The position numbers and the translations under genes are program-made. A stretch of DNA of 64,000 nucleotides from Halicephalobus mephisto (taxonomy: Eukaryota > Nematoda > Chromadorea > Rhabditida > Panagrolaimidae). Where the stretch lies: contig SWDT01000062.1 in the NCBI GenBank assembly GCA_009193035.1, positions 1-64,000 on the forward strand, in the 5' to 3' direction. Shown in pieces: positions 1 through 8,950 of this stretch (the stretch's first letter is position 1; every line of letters begins with the position of its first letter). The notes below the pieces were generated by a model. The model had not been told where the DNA came from. It saw only the letters and a list, made by a program, of their open reading frames with translations, and searched no databases.

Positions 1-622
1 AATCGGTTCGGTATTTTTTCGAGCGATCACAATCGTATTCATAGGCTTGCTAAAATGAGGATTTTATGGATCTTTTTCCAATAAAAAATAGATTGGTTTA
101 TGAATTTACCTGGCTATACGGAACATTTTTATCTGCCCAGCACTTTGCGCGTTGAATGACTTCGGATCGTTTTATACAATTCGCATAAACACCTTAAAAA
201 TTTTGTTTTACTAGAGAATTCATTTTTTAAAAAGTAACTTACATAGTATAGCCAAAAGTATAAGTTTAATAAACATTTTTTCAGAAAATTTAGCCTTATA
301 CCAAAATCGAATGCCTTTTATATTTCCAATAAGTTTACATTTTTGGGAAAATATTTGTTTTTAACAAGGTGTTAAAACATTTTAGCTGTAAAGAATAAGT
401 GTAAACAATGGCACCGATTTTATTTTTTAGCTTAAAAATATCCTCTTTGCAATATAAAATTTATAATCCAGAAAAAAATTGTTAAATAAGCAAATAATGG
501 TAAATTTCAACCAAAATCCATTGTTTCGGTATTATAGGAGTAGTATATAAATAGCGTTTCTGGCACACTCCCATTCCCCTCCGGAAGGTTTGATGTTATC
601 TAGTCAATTTTTCTTGATATAA
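1..622. other. AT-rich intergenic sequence, no gene seen
   Basis: No open reading frame with coding character and no clear repeat was recognised here. The sequence is AT-rich, with short homopolymer runs. It ends where the protease-like Polinton fragment begins. Confidence 0.5.
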
Positions 623-868
623 ATGACAAAAATGTTTATTAAAACGAATAACAAAGTTGTCTAGGAGTTTCTTCGAAACTCTACGTTAAAACCATTGACA
701 CTCTCCGATATTACAAATCTACTAAAAGAATTAAAAATAAAGAATTTCAGAGGAGTTTTTATGAGGGATACTCTTCCTGATAAAATTAATACTAAATTAC
801 AGAATAAGTTTTATAAAAAATTTTATTCCCATAAAAACACAATTACAAGTTATAATGAATTTGTTTAA
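623..868 (+). pseudogene. Truncated Polinton/Maverick protease-like fragment (copy 1)
   Basis: From the ATG near 629 this reads a short peptide, a TAG stop, then, in the same frame, about 45 residues that closely match the N-terminal part of the fragment at 8655-8824. Shared strings include DITNL, KELKIKNFR and VFM. The pattern (a short KPLT-D-I start followed by an N-F-R-G/A-V-F-M block) resembles the N-terminus of adenovirus-type cysteine proteases carried by Maverick/Polinton elements; that link is from memory of the family and needs a search. The catalytic His, acidic and Cys part is absent: the frame runs into unrelated sequence and stops by about 868. It is dead. It converges on the cysteine-rich peptide gene whose stop lies about 35 bp downstream. 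Confidence 0.5.
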
Positions 869-902
869 GAATTGTAGGAGCAAAAAAACCTCCGGAAATC
901 CT

Positions 903-1315
903 TCAATCAAACTTAACAGATGTGCAGCACAAGATGCACATGAAACTAACACAGTCTTTGCCACTACAATTTTTATTACAGCAGCGATCGCACATGTGTT
1001 GAAGGCATAGAGGATTCCAGTGGCAACCAGCTTTTCTCTTCACGCGCAATCCAGGGAAAACATCGACAATCTAAATATATAAGTACGTATTTAAAGAGTT
1101 GTTAATTATAATTATATTAGACAAAATTTATGAAAAATTGCAGATCGAGATTACTCAAATAGTGAGTTTTGGATATTTTTAGAAAAGGAGCTAACTCTCG
1201 TACGATTATCATAACTGCTTACCGTCATATTGTCCGAATCGAACTCTTGGGTATCGTTGCAGGACACTAAGATCACGGCTGCCAGAAGACACAACACCAG
1301 AATCACTCTTGACAT
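903..1315 (-). CDS. Small secreted cysteine-rich peptide precursor (86 aa)
   Basis: Two exons, both too short to stand out as long ORFs: 1315-1223 (31 codons, ATG at 1315) and 1070-903 (55 codons plus TGA). They are joined in phase 0 across a 152-nt GTAAGC...TTTAG intron. Residues 1-19 form a strong signal peptide (VILVLCLLAAVIL). The remainder carries a dibasic site, VKRK, at about residue 43, followed by a roughly 43-residue tail with ten cysteines spaced C-x5-C-x4-C-x2-CC-x3-C-x4-C-x4-C-x2-CC. This is the layout of a prepropeptide whose mature part is a disulfide-rich peptide (antimicrobial, signalling or toxin-like are all possible). A TTTTCAG at about 1353-1359 on the same strand could be a spliced-leader acceptor. 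I do not recognise the cysteine pattern as a named family. Its 3' end faces a dead Polinton protease fragment. Confidence 0.65.
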
Positions 1316-1352
1316 TTTCGCAAACGATTTTGGTTAAATGGATTTTTAGAAT

Positions 1353-1359
1353 CTGAAAA
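1353..1359 (-). other. Possible trans-splice acceptor of the cysteine-rich peptide gene
   Basis: On the minus strand, GATTTTCAG precedes the ATG at 1315 by about 37 nt. This matches the nematode 3' splice-site consensus with no upstream exon visible. Confidence 0.35.
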
Positions 1360-1399
1360 TCGAAAATTGATTTTATTTCAAACTTATTTACAGTCAACT

Positions 1400-2365
1400 C
1401 TCGTTATAATGCGATCCCAACTAATTAGGAAGAAGAGGAATAATGCCTGTGGATTCATTTCGACCACGAAAAACTTAAATGAAAAAATTTCGTAGTTGAT
1501 GTGCTAGATTACCTAATCCACTTTTATACTGAAGTTCAAAAGTGGAATGAAGTGGCAGGAAGTGGTCATTATTTGCTTTAAGATTTTTGTTTTTCGGATT
1601 TTAGTTATTTCCTCGTTCTTCCGCGCGCTGATCAATCAAGACGTCACCGATGTTATTTGCAGTCATCGCTTCACTATGTAGTCACTGGCAATATGGACAG
1701 TGTTAAATATTTTCGGGAAAATTTGTAATTCGCATTGATATCTAGGATTTTTTTACGTATCGGTCACAAGAGTAAACAAAATATATTTACATATTTATCC
1801 AGATTCATATGACCTAGAAATTCGTAAAGTGACTCCCACACAATTAAAAGTGTTCAGTATGTTGTGCAATAATGCTGTTTCATTATTCTGTATATTGCAA
1901 TGAAAATGAGTAACAGTAAAAAATATTATATCACATGTGAATAGAAATCATAAATAAGAATAGAAATAATATCACTACATATTTTTAGTACTATTTTGTT
2001 TTTATGATTGTTGACAGCACCTGTTTCGTTTTGTAGACACTTTCTGGGTGTCAAAAAAAGTAGGGTTAGTGAAATAATATCATATCCATTACAAATTCTG
2101 ACTTTATTTACACTGCTGTTTCTAAAACACTGATATAAATACTCCTAGTGCATGAGGAAATCAACTCAGTTGACTAACTGCGGCCCGAGTATTCAACTAA
2201 ATTGAAAGCTTAACTTCTCTCACGGTGTACTGCTGAATCAGTCACAACGATTCAAAATTCAAGTAAGTTGTATTTCCATAATACCGTAGTTTGTATAAGT
2301 TTTTAACCCAGCTAATTGATTGTATCAAAGAAGCTCACTCATATTTGCACATTTACATATAAGAG
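1400..2365. other. Intergenic sequence with a weak TATA-like site
   Basis: No gene was recognised. A GATATAAATACTCC box at about 2132-2145 and a short palindrome (CAACTCAGTTG, about 2163-2173) lie upstream of the EF-hand gene and could belong to its promoter. Short GC-richer parts (1610-1690) show no open frame of note. Confidence 0.3.
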
Positions 2366-2373
2366 TTTTCAGA
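2366..2373 (+). other. Trans-splice acceptor before the EF-hand gene
   Basis: GTTTTCAG followed by A-ATG places a perfect nematode 3' splice site one base before the ATG at 2374. It is the main reason for choosing that start over in-frame ATG 2320, which would add 18 residues before a clean signal peptide. Confidence 0.6.
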
Positions 2374-3069
2374 ATGAATCCCATGCTTCTAGTTATGATG
2401 ATCGGCATGTTTATACCCGTCCATTTGATGAGCTCTGGAAAAGAAAAAAATATTGTTTTATATGATAAGCTAGGCAATTTTAAGAATCCACAATCCATTT
2501 ACCTCCAGGCCGATATTGCAATCATACCAGAGGAACTACCAACGATGAGCAGTACAACTATGCCAGAGGAACTACCAACAACGAATAGTACAACTCTACG
2601 CAGAAGAAAACGGGGTTGGCCGGTTATATTAGGAGGATGTGCTGTGGGTAGTGGAATAGTAGCGGTTGGTCACCTTTTTGATGGAACTTGGAGTTGGAAA
2701 GATATTGGATTTGGTTGCTTGGCTGGAGCCACCTTTGGACGTATACCTAGAGGAAAACGTAGTCCTTGTACTCAAAAAAAGAATGAGACACTGAGTTGTG
2801 AACTGGTATCTTTGGGATTCTCACAATCGGACAGAAATGGAAACAACCGCTTAGAATTCTCAGAGATAATATACAAAAATCTAACTGGAATCGCTGCTGT
2901 GAAATTCTTCAGTTCCAAAGATACCAACAAAAATGGACTTCTAGAACCTAATGAAGTTCATCCCTGCTTAACTGAGTCAACCATAGCAGAAGCCCGGAAA
3001 ATCAGAAGATGTCCTAATATAAGAAACCGTAATGTTCCTGTTAAAAAACATACAGTCTTCTTTAAATAA
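2374..3069 (+). CDS. Secreted EF-hand proprotein with furin-like sites (231 aa)
   Basis: Single exon. Residues 1-20 are a signal peptide (LLVMMIGMFIPVHLM). Two near-identical PEELPT-x-x-STT units follow at about 54-74. A polybasic furin-type site, RRRKR, is at 76-80 and a second, RGKR, at about 126-129. Between them lies a 48-residue glycine-rich, hydrophobic segment (GWPVILGGCAVGSG start) that resembles a membrane-active peptide or a fusion peptide. The C-terminal part has two textbook EF-hand loops, DRNGNNRLEFSE (about 153-164) and DTNKNGLLEPNE (about 183-194), with Asp/Asn at positions 1, 3 and 5 and Glu at 12. The protein is probably secreted, calcium-binding and processed. I know no named family with this architecture. 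It lies among Polinton and Tc1 debris and may be transposon cargo or a fast-evolving nematode gene. Confidence 0.7.
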   Translation: MNPMLLVMMIGMFIPVHLMSSGKEKNIVLYDKLGNFKNPQSIYLQADIAIIPEELPTMSSTTMPEELPTTNSTTLRRRKRGWPVILGGCAVGSGIVAVGHLFDGTWSWKDIGFGCLAGATFGRIPRGKRSPCTQKKNETLSCELVSLGFSQSDRNGNNRLEFSEIIYKNLTGIAAVKFFSSKDTNKNGLLEPNEVHPCLTESTIAEARKIRRCPNIRNRNVPVKKHTVFFK

Positions 3070-3183
3070 GGTATTTTTATTGTCTTTAATTCATATCTTA
3101 TGAGTTTTGTTAAAACATCCTATGTTTATAACTTATGAAATACCAGTAAATAATGACTTTTTTCATTAACTCATTGATTATTA

Positions 3184-4839
3184 CAGTGTGGGCCAAAAAA
3201 AAGACGAAATCGAATTTTCTAGAAAACTAGAAGAGCTATCAATGTGCCGTTTTGAGGGTTGATAGTACTTGACAGTATCTTCATTTTGACAGTATGACCA
3301 TCTCTGAGGGTCCCACCACGAAAAAGTTATTGTCGTTCTTAGAAACAAAATGCACTGTTTTTAGCCCTTTTTCTGCGCGCCTTCTCTCGTGACGCACAGG
3401 AGTTTTCAGAATCTGGTTTATGATTCATCTGAAAGCCCATCCTTGAAACTACAAGTGCTGAGGGTTTCAGAATTCCAGCTCCATTGATGGCTTCGGGAGA
3501 TCGATTTGAAGCCAAAAATTTTTTGGAATTTTTTTCCGACCGTCGTCTTCCAGAAGCTGTCTACGGCTTCAGCGGTGACTTCAGAAGCTCAAATTGCACC
3601 TGAAGAAACTTCAGGGTCTTTCTGACTTCTTCACCAAAAATCGTCGGATTCTGAGAAAGTCGAATTTTCGACCCTCTGATAACCCAACTTACTGGAAGAA
3701 GGTCAAGTACCCCTGCTTCCAGAAAATCAGTAAAAATGAAGCGTAGAACAAAAAATAAATATGTTTGTAGGGGTAATCGACTCCGCTGAATCCAATGGTG
3801 ATGTCGGATTCGAGATATTTCTACGAAAAAAATTTTTATTTTAATATTTGATTAAAAATAACAATAACAATAACAATCAGCTTTCAACAGTTGAATAACT
3901 GTTCAAAGTGTTCTTCTCCTGCCTGGCTGCATACTGACAACCGCTCCTTGAACTCACTGATCCAGCTACGACAAATAGCTGGAGTCAATTCATCCCAGAT
4001 TTTTCTGATGGCAACCTTCAACTTTTTCAGGGTTTGGCTTTGCCGACTTACTTCCCTTGAGTTTGTAGACTGCGATCTTCTTGCATGGCTTCTTTTTCAG
4101 ATCCAATTTCAGAACTCTGAACAGTTATTCAACTGTTGAAAGCTGATTGTTACTGTTGTCGTTATTTTTAATAAAATATTAAAATAAAAATTTCCTTCGT
4201 AGAAATACCGCGAATCCGACATCACCGTTGGATTCAACGAGGTCGATTACCCCTACAAGCACATCTCTTATGTGTTCTACGCTTCATTTTTACTGATTTT
4301 CTGAAAGCGGCGGTACTTGACCTCAGTCAAGTGGGCTGGGTTAACAGAAGATCAAAAACTCGACCCCCTCAGAATCCGGTGATTTTTGGTGGAGAAATCA
4401 GAAAGACTCTGAAGTTTCATTAGGTGAAGTTTCAGCTCCTGAAGTTACCGTTCAAGTCATTCGTAGCTTCTGGAAGTCGACGGTCAGAAAAAAATTCCAA
4501 AAAATTTTTGTCTTCAAATCGATCTCCTGAAGCCGTCAGTGGAGCTGGGATTCTGAAACCCTCAGCACTTGTAGTTTCAAGGATGGGCTTTCAGATGAAT
4601 CATAAACCAGATTCTGAAAACTCCTGTGCGTCACGGGAGAAGGCGCGCAGAAAAAGGGCTAAAAACAGTGCATTTTGTTTCTAAGAACGACAATAACTTT
4701 TTCGTGGTGGGACCCTCAGAGATGGTCATACTGTCAAAATGAAGATACTGTCAAGTACTATCAACCCTCAAAACGGCACATTGATAGCTCTTCTAGTTTT
4801 CTAGAAAATTCGATTTCGTCTTTTTTTTGGCCCACACTG
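3184..4839. mobile_element. Non-autonomous Tc1/mariner element with ~720-bp inverted arms
   Basis: The ends are CAGTGTGGGCCAAAA and its complement, each flanked by TA (3182-3183 and 4840-4841), the Tc1/mariner target-site signature. The two arms (3184-about 3905 and about 4120-4839) are imperfect inverted copies over their whole length. The short centre (about 3906-4119) still carries, on the minus strand, two scraps of transposase joined by an internal deletion: a piece with LKLDLKKKPCKKIA, homologous to the pseudogene at 8951-9796, and a C-terminal-type piece with IWDELTPAICRSWI. The element therefore cannot encode a transposase but keeps both ends. ORFs at 3891-4139, 4424-4684 and 4675-4971 are shadows of this element. 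Confidence 0.85.
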
Positions 4840-4974
4840 TACATCAAACAAAGTGCTCTCGCAACAGTGCACTATTTCATCGAAACGAGAGAAGAATTCG
4901 TTGACAACCATAAGAAATTTTCTCATATATTATACTGTAAAGACAAAATGACCATAAAATTTCTTAATTAATAA

Positions 4975-5433
4975 ATGACAGTTTTCATTTTACAACTGAC
5001 ATCCAACGATTCAACTTTTGAGTTTTCATATCCACAAAAGTTTTTACGTAAAAAATATAAAATAGAAGTCATACAATTAGATGGTTATTTAGAAATTAAA
5101 AGTAAAATAAATAAAAAAGATCCAAATAATAATAAATCAACTTCCTCAAGCTGTTACTCAGATAATACCAATAACATTGATAATATTTTTATAACATGCA
5201 ATTTAATTGAAGATTGTTATGTTAATAAAAAGATGTTTAATTCAATTTATAGATTTAGACCTAATGATGAAGTAGAAATAGAACCAAAAAATATTATTTA
5301 TCATGAAGTAAGTAACAGACCAAATAAAATAAATTTAAAATTGGTGAACATTAACAATCATTTGATTGATTTCAAGAACATTAATATTGTTATTGAGTTG
5401 CATTTGAAAGACGTATCCAACAAAGTTGAATGA
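4975..5433 (+). CDS. Polinton-like capsid-type ORF (copy 1, 152 aa, probably a relic)
   Basis: An intact ORF rich in Asn, Lys and Ile, with no signal peptide. The C-terminal half (ECNLIED-like block, Y-R-F-R-P-N-D, NIIYHEV, then LKLVNINNHLIDF and an IELHLK end) resembles the conserved C-terminus of a virion-type protein found in many Maverick/Polinton and adintovirus elements; this is a family impression, not a search result. The protein looks short for such a family, so the middle may be deleted. A second, damaged copy lies inverted at 6711-7203. The stop is followed by an antisense lysine-rich fragment, as in the second copy. The TIR of the Tc1-like element ends 134 bp upstream. Whether it is expressed is unknown. 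Confidence 0.45.
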   Translation: MTVFILQLTSNDSTFEFSYPQKFLRKKYKIEVIQLDGYLEIKSKINKKDPNNNKSTSSSCYSDNTNNIDNIFITCNLIEDCYVNKKMFNSIYRFRPNDEVEIEPKNIIYHEVSNRPNKINLKLVNINNHLIDFKNINIVIELHLKDVSNKVE

Positions 5434-5439
5434 AAACTT

Positions 5440-5690
5440 CAAAGAAGTTGAGTATCATAAGTAACTATATTATTTTCAGTATATGGAGGAATTATCTTAA
5501 ATCCAGAACCTGTTACATTTTTTTCCTACTAAGTAATTGATAAATTTTTTTTTGTTAATTTCTTTTTTCTAGGCTTTTTTGATGAGACATTATTTTCATC
5601 TTTATTCGATTTATCAATTGTTTCATTATTAATTCCAAGTTGACTCACTTCACAGTCACCATTTTTAACTTTAATCAACTCGATTTTATT
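5440..5690 (-). pseudogene. Lysine-rich Polinton-associated tail (copy 1, broken)
   Basis: The minus strand reads a lysine-rich stretch (SSKKPRKKKLTKK) and then stops. The parallel copy at 6482-6754 stays open longer. Nucleotide identity between the two copies is high over about 240 bp. It converges tail to tail with the capsid-like ORF, as in copy 2. Function unknown. Confidence 0.4.
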
Positions 5691-5772
5691 ATTAATATTT
5701 TTATCTATAGTTTATATTTATTATTTTTTTCAGTCACCAAAAATACGAACACCATTTATTATTTTAAATTTT

Positions 5773-6240
5773 TTAACTCTTATTTAATAACAGAACAGAT
5801 GGGAATTTAGTTGAACTTCGCTTTCTTTCAACTATAATAGGTTTCATTTCAATATTTTCAGTTGGAGTTGATTCTTTCTCAAAAGAAACTAATTTAATTC
5901 TACTTTGTTTCCTTTTATTTAAAGAAAACTGAGGTGATACAATATAAATCAAAGATCTAGCAATAAATACATAAATTAGTGTCGAAGCAATTGTTACATA
6001 AATTCTCCAATACTTTAACCAATACGATTCGAATAAATTATCCAAGTCACTCATAATTTCGTGAGGTATCGCTGAGTTCTGCTCATTTTCTTCTAATTCC
6101 ACATCAGCATTTAACATTTGCCTCATCTCATTTAGTAACTTTTCTTCAATGTCGGTGTAGTATTGGGGTATCAGTATTGGTTGGATGTCGATGGTGTAAC
6201 ATCTTGGGAGTTCCTTGATTGGGCGGAAAATTGTTGGTTC
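5773..6240 (-). pseudogene. Envelope-like C-terminal membrane fragment
   Basis: An open frame of about 155 residues begins right after tandem stop codons at 6241-6246 and ends at 5773. It contains a short Glu-rich linker, one strong transmembrane helix (VTIASTLIYVFIARSLIYIV) and a basic Lys/Arg-rich tail of about 50 residues. This is the architecture of the membrane-proximal end of a type I envelope or fusion protein. Nematode Mavericks are known to carry a fusogen gene, and BEL/Gypsy retroelements carry env genes; either source is possible. The ectodomain is missing. It sits exactly in the spacer between the two inverted capsid-like copies. The source assignment is inference. Confidence 0.35.
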
Positions 6241-6481
6241 CTACTATTAGCAATTACGCTCGTTTATCTTAACAAAAGCATAGAACAAAAGAGGAAGGAT
6301 CCTCGTTTGACCGAAGTCAAACTCGGACCCGTCTAAAGCTGGATTTTCTCAAAGACTGACTTTCTAACACTTTAGTTTCACTTCACAGGCGTCGGCTGAC
6401 TGGGTGTAGATTTGGATTTTCTTTCTAGGCCGTTCGCGATTTAACTCCATATTTTATGCCTACATTCATGATGATAAGAAT

Positions 6482-6754
6482 TATCATAAAAATAAGCCAT
6501 CGATTAATGATGATGAAATAATTAAAAAATCAAATAAAGATGAAAATAAAGTCTCATCAAAAAAGCCTAGAAAAAAGAAATTAACAAAGAAAAATAAAGA
6601 ATTTATCGATTACTTAGTAGGAAAATATGTAACAGGTTCTGGATTTATGACACTTCCTCCGTATAGTGAAAATAATAGTTTCCTTATGATACTCAACTTC
6701 TTTGAAGTTTTCATTCAACTTTGTTGGATATGTCTTTCAAATGCAACTCAATAA
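6482..6754 (+). pseudogene. Lysine-rich Polinton-associated tail (copy 2)
   Basis: An open fragment without a start codon. Residues run from an acidic/polar stretch through SSKKPRKKKLTKKNKEF, then a VTGSGF motif, and end in a hydrophobic tail that overlaps the 3' end of the antisense capsid-like copy. The matching copy at 5440-5690 has acquired stops. It may be the C-terminus of a virion core-type protein; the function is not known. Confidence 0.4.
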
Positions 6755-7203
6755 AAATATTAATGTTCTTAAAATCAATCAAATAATTGTTAATATCTGC
6801 TAATTTTAAATTTATTTTATTTGGTTTGTTAGTTACTTCATAATAAATAATATTTTTCGATTCTATTTCAATTTCATCATTAGGTCTAAATCTATAAATT
6901 GAATTTAGCGTCTTTTTGTTAACATAGCAATCTTCAATTAAATTACATATTATAAAAATACTATCAATTTTATTGGTATTACCTGAGTAAGAGTTCGAGG
7001 AAGCCGAATTATCTTTATGAAGTTCTATAACATAATCTTTGTTTTTTTCATTAATTTTATTATTTGTATGATTTATATTTATTTTACTTTTAATTTCTAA
7101 ATAACCATCCAATTTTACAACTCCTATCTTGTACTTCTTACGCAAAAGCTCCTGTGGAAATGAATACTCGAAATTGAATCGTTGGATGTTAGTTATAAAA
7201 TGA
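6711..7203 (-). pseudogene. Polinton-like capsid-type ORF (copy 2, N-terminus broken)
   Basis: An inverted copy of 4975-5433. From the position matching the copy-1 start (about 7210-7203) the frame meets a TAA after six codons and is then shifted. An open frame resumes at 7145 and gives 144 residues with the same ECNLIED-like, YRFRPND and IELHLKD blocks. A short extra Asn/Lys-rich insert separates it from copy 1. It is a relic. Together the two copies form inverted arms around the envelope-like fragment. Confidence 0.5.
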
Positions 7204-7279
7204 AAATCACCATTTATTAATTAGGAAATTTCCCATGATTTATTTTTTTCTGAAGTGTTGTAGAATATTTGAGATAATT

Positions 7280-7530
7280 TGTCGTTAAAGATATCGTATT
7301 TCCTCTAAAATAAGCCTCGGGGCTTATTTTTTCAACCATCTCCGATAGATACAAACTGATCTATTTTATTTAATAAAACTATATATTAAAACTACCCCCA
7401 AAACATTGAATGCATTAAAATAGACGTGAATGTATCTGATGTATGAGACTAACTTTAATGTATCATTTTGCGTATGCAGAGGGGAGGCTTATTTTAGAGG
7501 AAATGCGATATCTTTAACGTTATCAAGCGT
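7280..7530. repeat. MITE with TATTTCCTCTAAAATAAGCC ends (copy 1)
   Basis: The left part reads GATATCGTATTTCCTCTAAA then ATAAGCC; the right part reads the inverse, GGCTTATTTTAGAGGAAAT. The arms enclose about 190 bp of AT-rich sequence. A shorter relative lies at 37548-37640 in presenilin intron 2. Hairpin-forming DNA transposon derivative; no coding capacity. Confidence 0.7.
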
Positions 7531-8218
7531 AAATAATACATACCTTAAAATAATTTCCTGAGAAGCTGATCAACAGGAAATAAAAAAAATCATATGACGG
7601 TTAATTAGAAAAGTCGCCTTCTACCATATCAGAAAACGTAAAGGAAAATATGGTAAAATAAGGTGTATATAAGTAAGAAAAATGGCTGTTATTTTCAGAA
7701 TACTAGCATCCCTAGTTGACAACATGAGCTGCTAAATCACCCGGTCTCTGAGTGTCGACTCGTCCTATCACTAAGGAATAGACTTAGAGTATTATGTCAA
7801 TACAATAGGAGTCTTATATAATATAAATTTTCTAAAACATCTTCTCTTTCCTATTTGTGTTTATCACTTTTTTTATGATCTAAAATCTCGTCATTTATAG
7901 ATTAAGAGATGTTTATGACAAAATATAACACTCATCTTCAGCTGATCATCCAATAGATTTTCTGAATTTTTCAATAGTACTCAGAGATCTTAGGAGCTTA
8001 AAGTGTTTAAATATCTTTTCAACTGTTCTGCAGCATTATAAATTTTCAGTAATCATATCTAAGGCATTTTTGGAATTTCTACTCGGAAGATTGATTGCTT
8101 CCTATTGTATCCTTGATATCTGAGAGCGTTTTATTCATGTTTTACTTATAAAATTTAATTACCCAAGTTTAAAGTTAACATAAAGAGATTCCAGATAGCT
8201 GTCCTAACAATCTCCAAA
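7531..8218. other. Upstream region of the M15-like gene
   Basis: No gene was recognised. A GGTGTATATAAGTAAG box (about 7662-7677) and a TTTTCAG at about 7693-7699 hint at a decayed promoter and 5' exon, but the following sequence is closed in all frames. Confidence 0.25.
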
Positions 8219-8665
8219 ATGTTCAAGTTCACTTTGGTGATTGTTTTCGTCTATGTATTTCCGGGTCTTGTTTTGTCGGGAACATATGATCATTATTCGG
8301 CACTGAATAGACTACGTCCGAATGGGATTTCCCTGAGTTCAAGTGGGGGCTGCGATTATGATGGCCCAAAATGTACCTATCTTGGAGGAATCCATGAAAA
8401 GCCGATAAATGATATTATCACACTCAAACGTGCTAGTGGATGTAAAATTGTAGTTACCGGTGGAACTGAAAAAGGAGTTCATATTCCAGGTGGAGGACAC
8501 GAACGCGGTTGGAAATTGGACATTCGACTAAACCAATGCATTAATGCCTACATCCAAAACACATTCTCCAAATGTACGAAAAATGTATGGGTTGCCAGTA
8601 GTGGAAACCGTTATTACAAAGAAGGTAACCATTGGGACATTGATTACTCGGGAAGAGGATGCTAA
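8219..8665 (+). CDS. Small secreted M15-peptidase-like protein (148 aa)
   Basis: Single exon. Residues 1-20 form a signal peptide (FTLVIVFVYVFPGLVLS). The mature protein has six cysteines (45, 52, 75, 107, 119, 148), suggesting disulfides. Two motifs match the metal-binding layout of M15 D-Ala-D-Ala carboxypeptidases and hedgehog-fold enzymes: H94-x2-G97-x3-D101 (GHERGWKLDI), equivalent to the SxHxxGxAxD motif, and a C-terminal EGNHWDI with H138. The conserved preceding string VVTGGTEKG recalls small secreted fungal and bacterial proteins of this type rather than an animal family. The likely role is hydrolysis of a cell-wall peptide or a related secreted effector; activity is unproven. Its stop codon overlaps the 3' end of a truncated Polinton protease fragment on the other strand, so it may have arrived as transposon cargo. 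Confidence 0.65.
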   Translation: MFKFTLVIVFVYVFPGLVLSGTYDHYSALNRLRPNGISLSSSGGCDYDGPKCTYLGGIHEKPINDIITLKRASGCKIVVTGGTEKGVHIPGGGHERGWKLDIRLNQCINAYIQNTFSKCTKNVWVASSGNRYYKEGNHWDIDYSGRGC

Positions 8666-8824
8666 TTGACCTTTACTCAAATCTAAATTTACGACCCCAC
8701 ATTCTACATCATTAACCTTATTTGGAAGAATAATCTTCATGAATACCGCTCTGAAATTTTTTATTTTTAATTCTTTAGCTAGATTTGTAATATCGTAATT
8801 AGTCAGTGGTTTGTTAATAAACAT
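8655..8824 (-). pseudogene. Truncated Polinton/Maverick protease-like fragment (copy 2)
   Basis: From the ATG at 8824 the frame reads about 53 residues homologous to the fragment at 623-868 (KPLT, DITNL, KELKIKNFR, VFM, then an ECGVVNLD block). It then runs into the antisense of the M15-like gene. The break falls just before the expected catalytic His region, so it is not a working protease. The ECG-V-N-L-D block strengthens the resemblance to Polinton adenovirus-type proteases. Confidence 0.55.
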
Positions 8825-8950
8825 TTAAATCAAGAAAAATTGACCAGATCACATAAAAATCACATCACCATCCTGGAAGGCACGTTAGTAGTATGAGTGA
8901 AAATACCTTCAAAAATGCTTAAATTAATAGTTTTTTTGATAAAATATGTG

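Noticed and set aside
1209..1397. 62-aa minus-strand ORF overlapping the cysteine-rich peptide gene
   Set aside because: Wrong frame; the signal peptide and cysteine-rich exon lie in another frame with proper splice sites.
8528..8824. A 98-aa minus-strand protein at the M15-like locus
   Set aside because: Only the first ~53 residues match the Polinton protease fragment; the rest is antisense of the M15-like gene.
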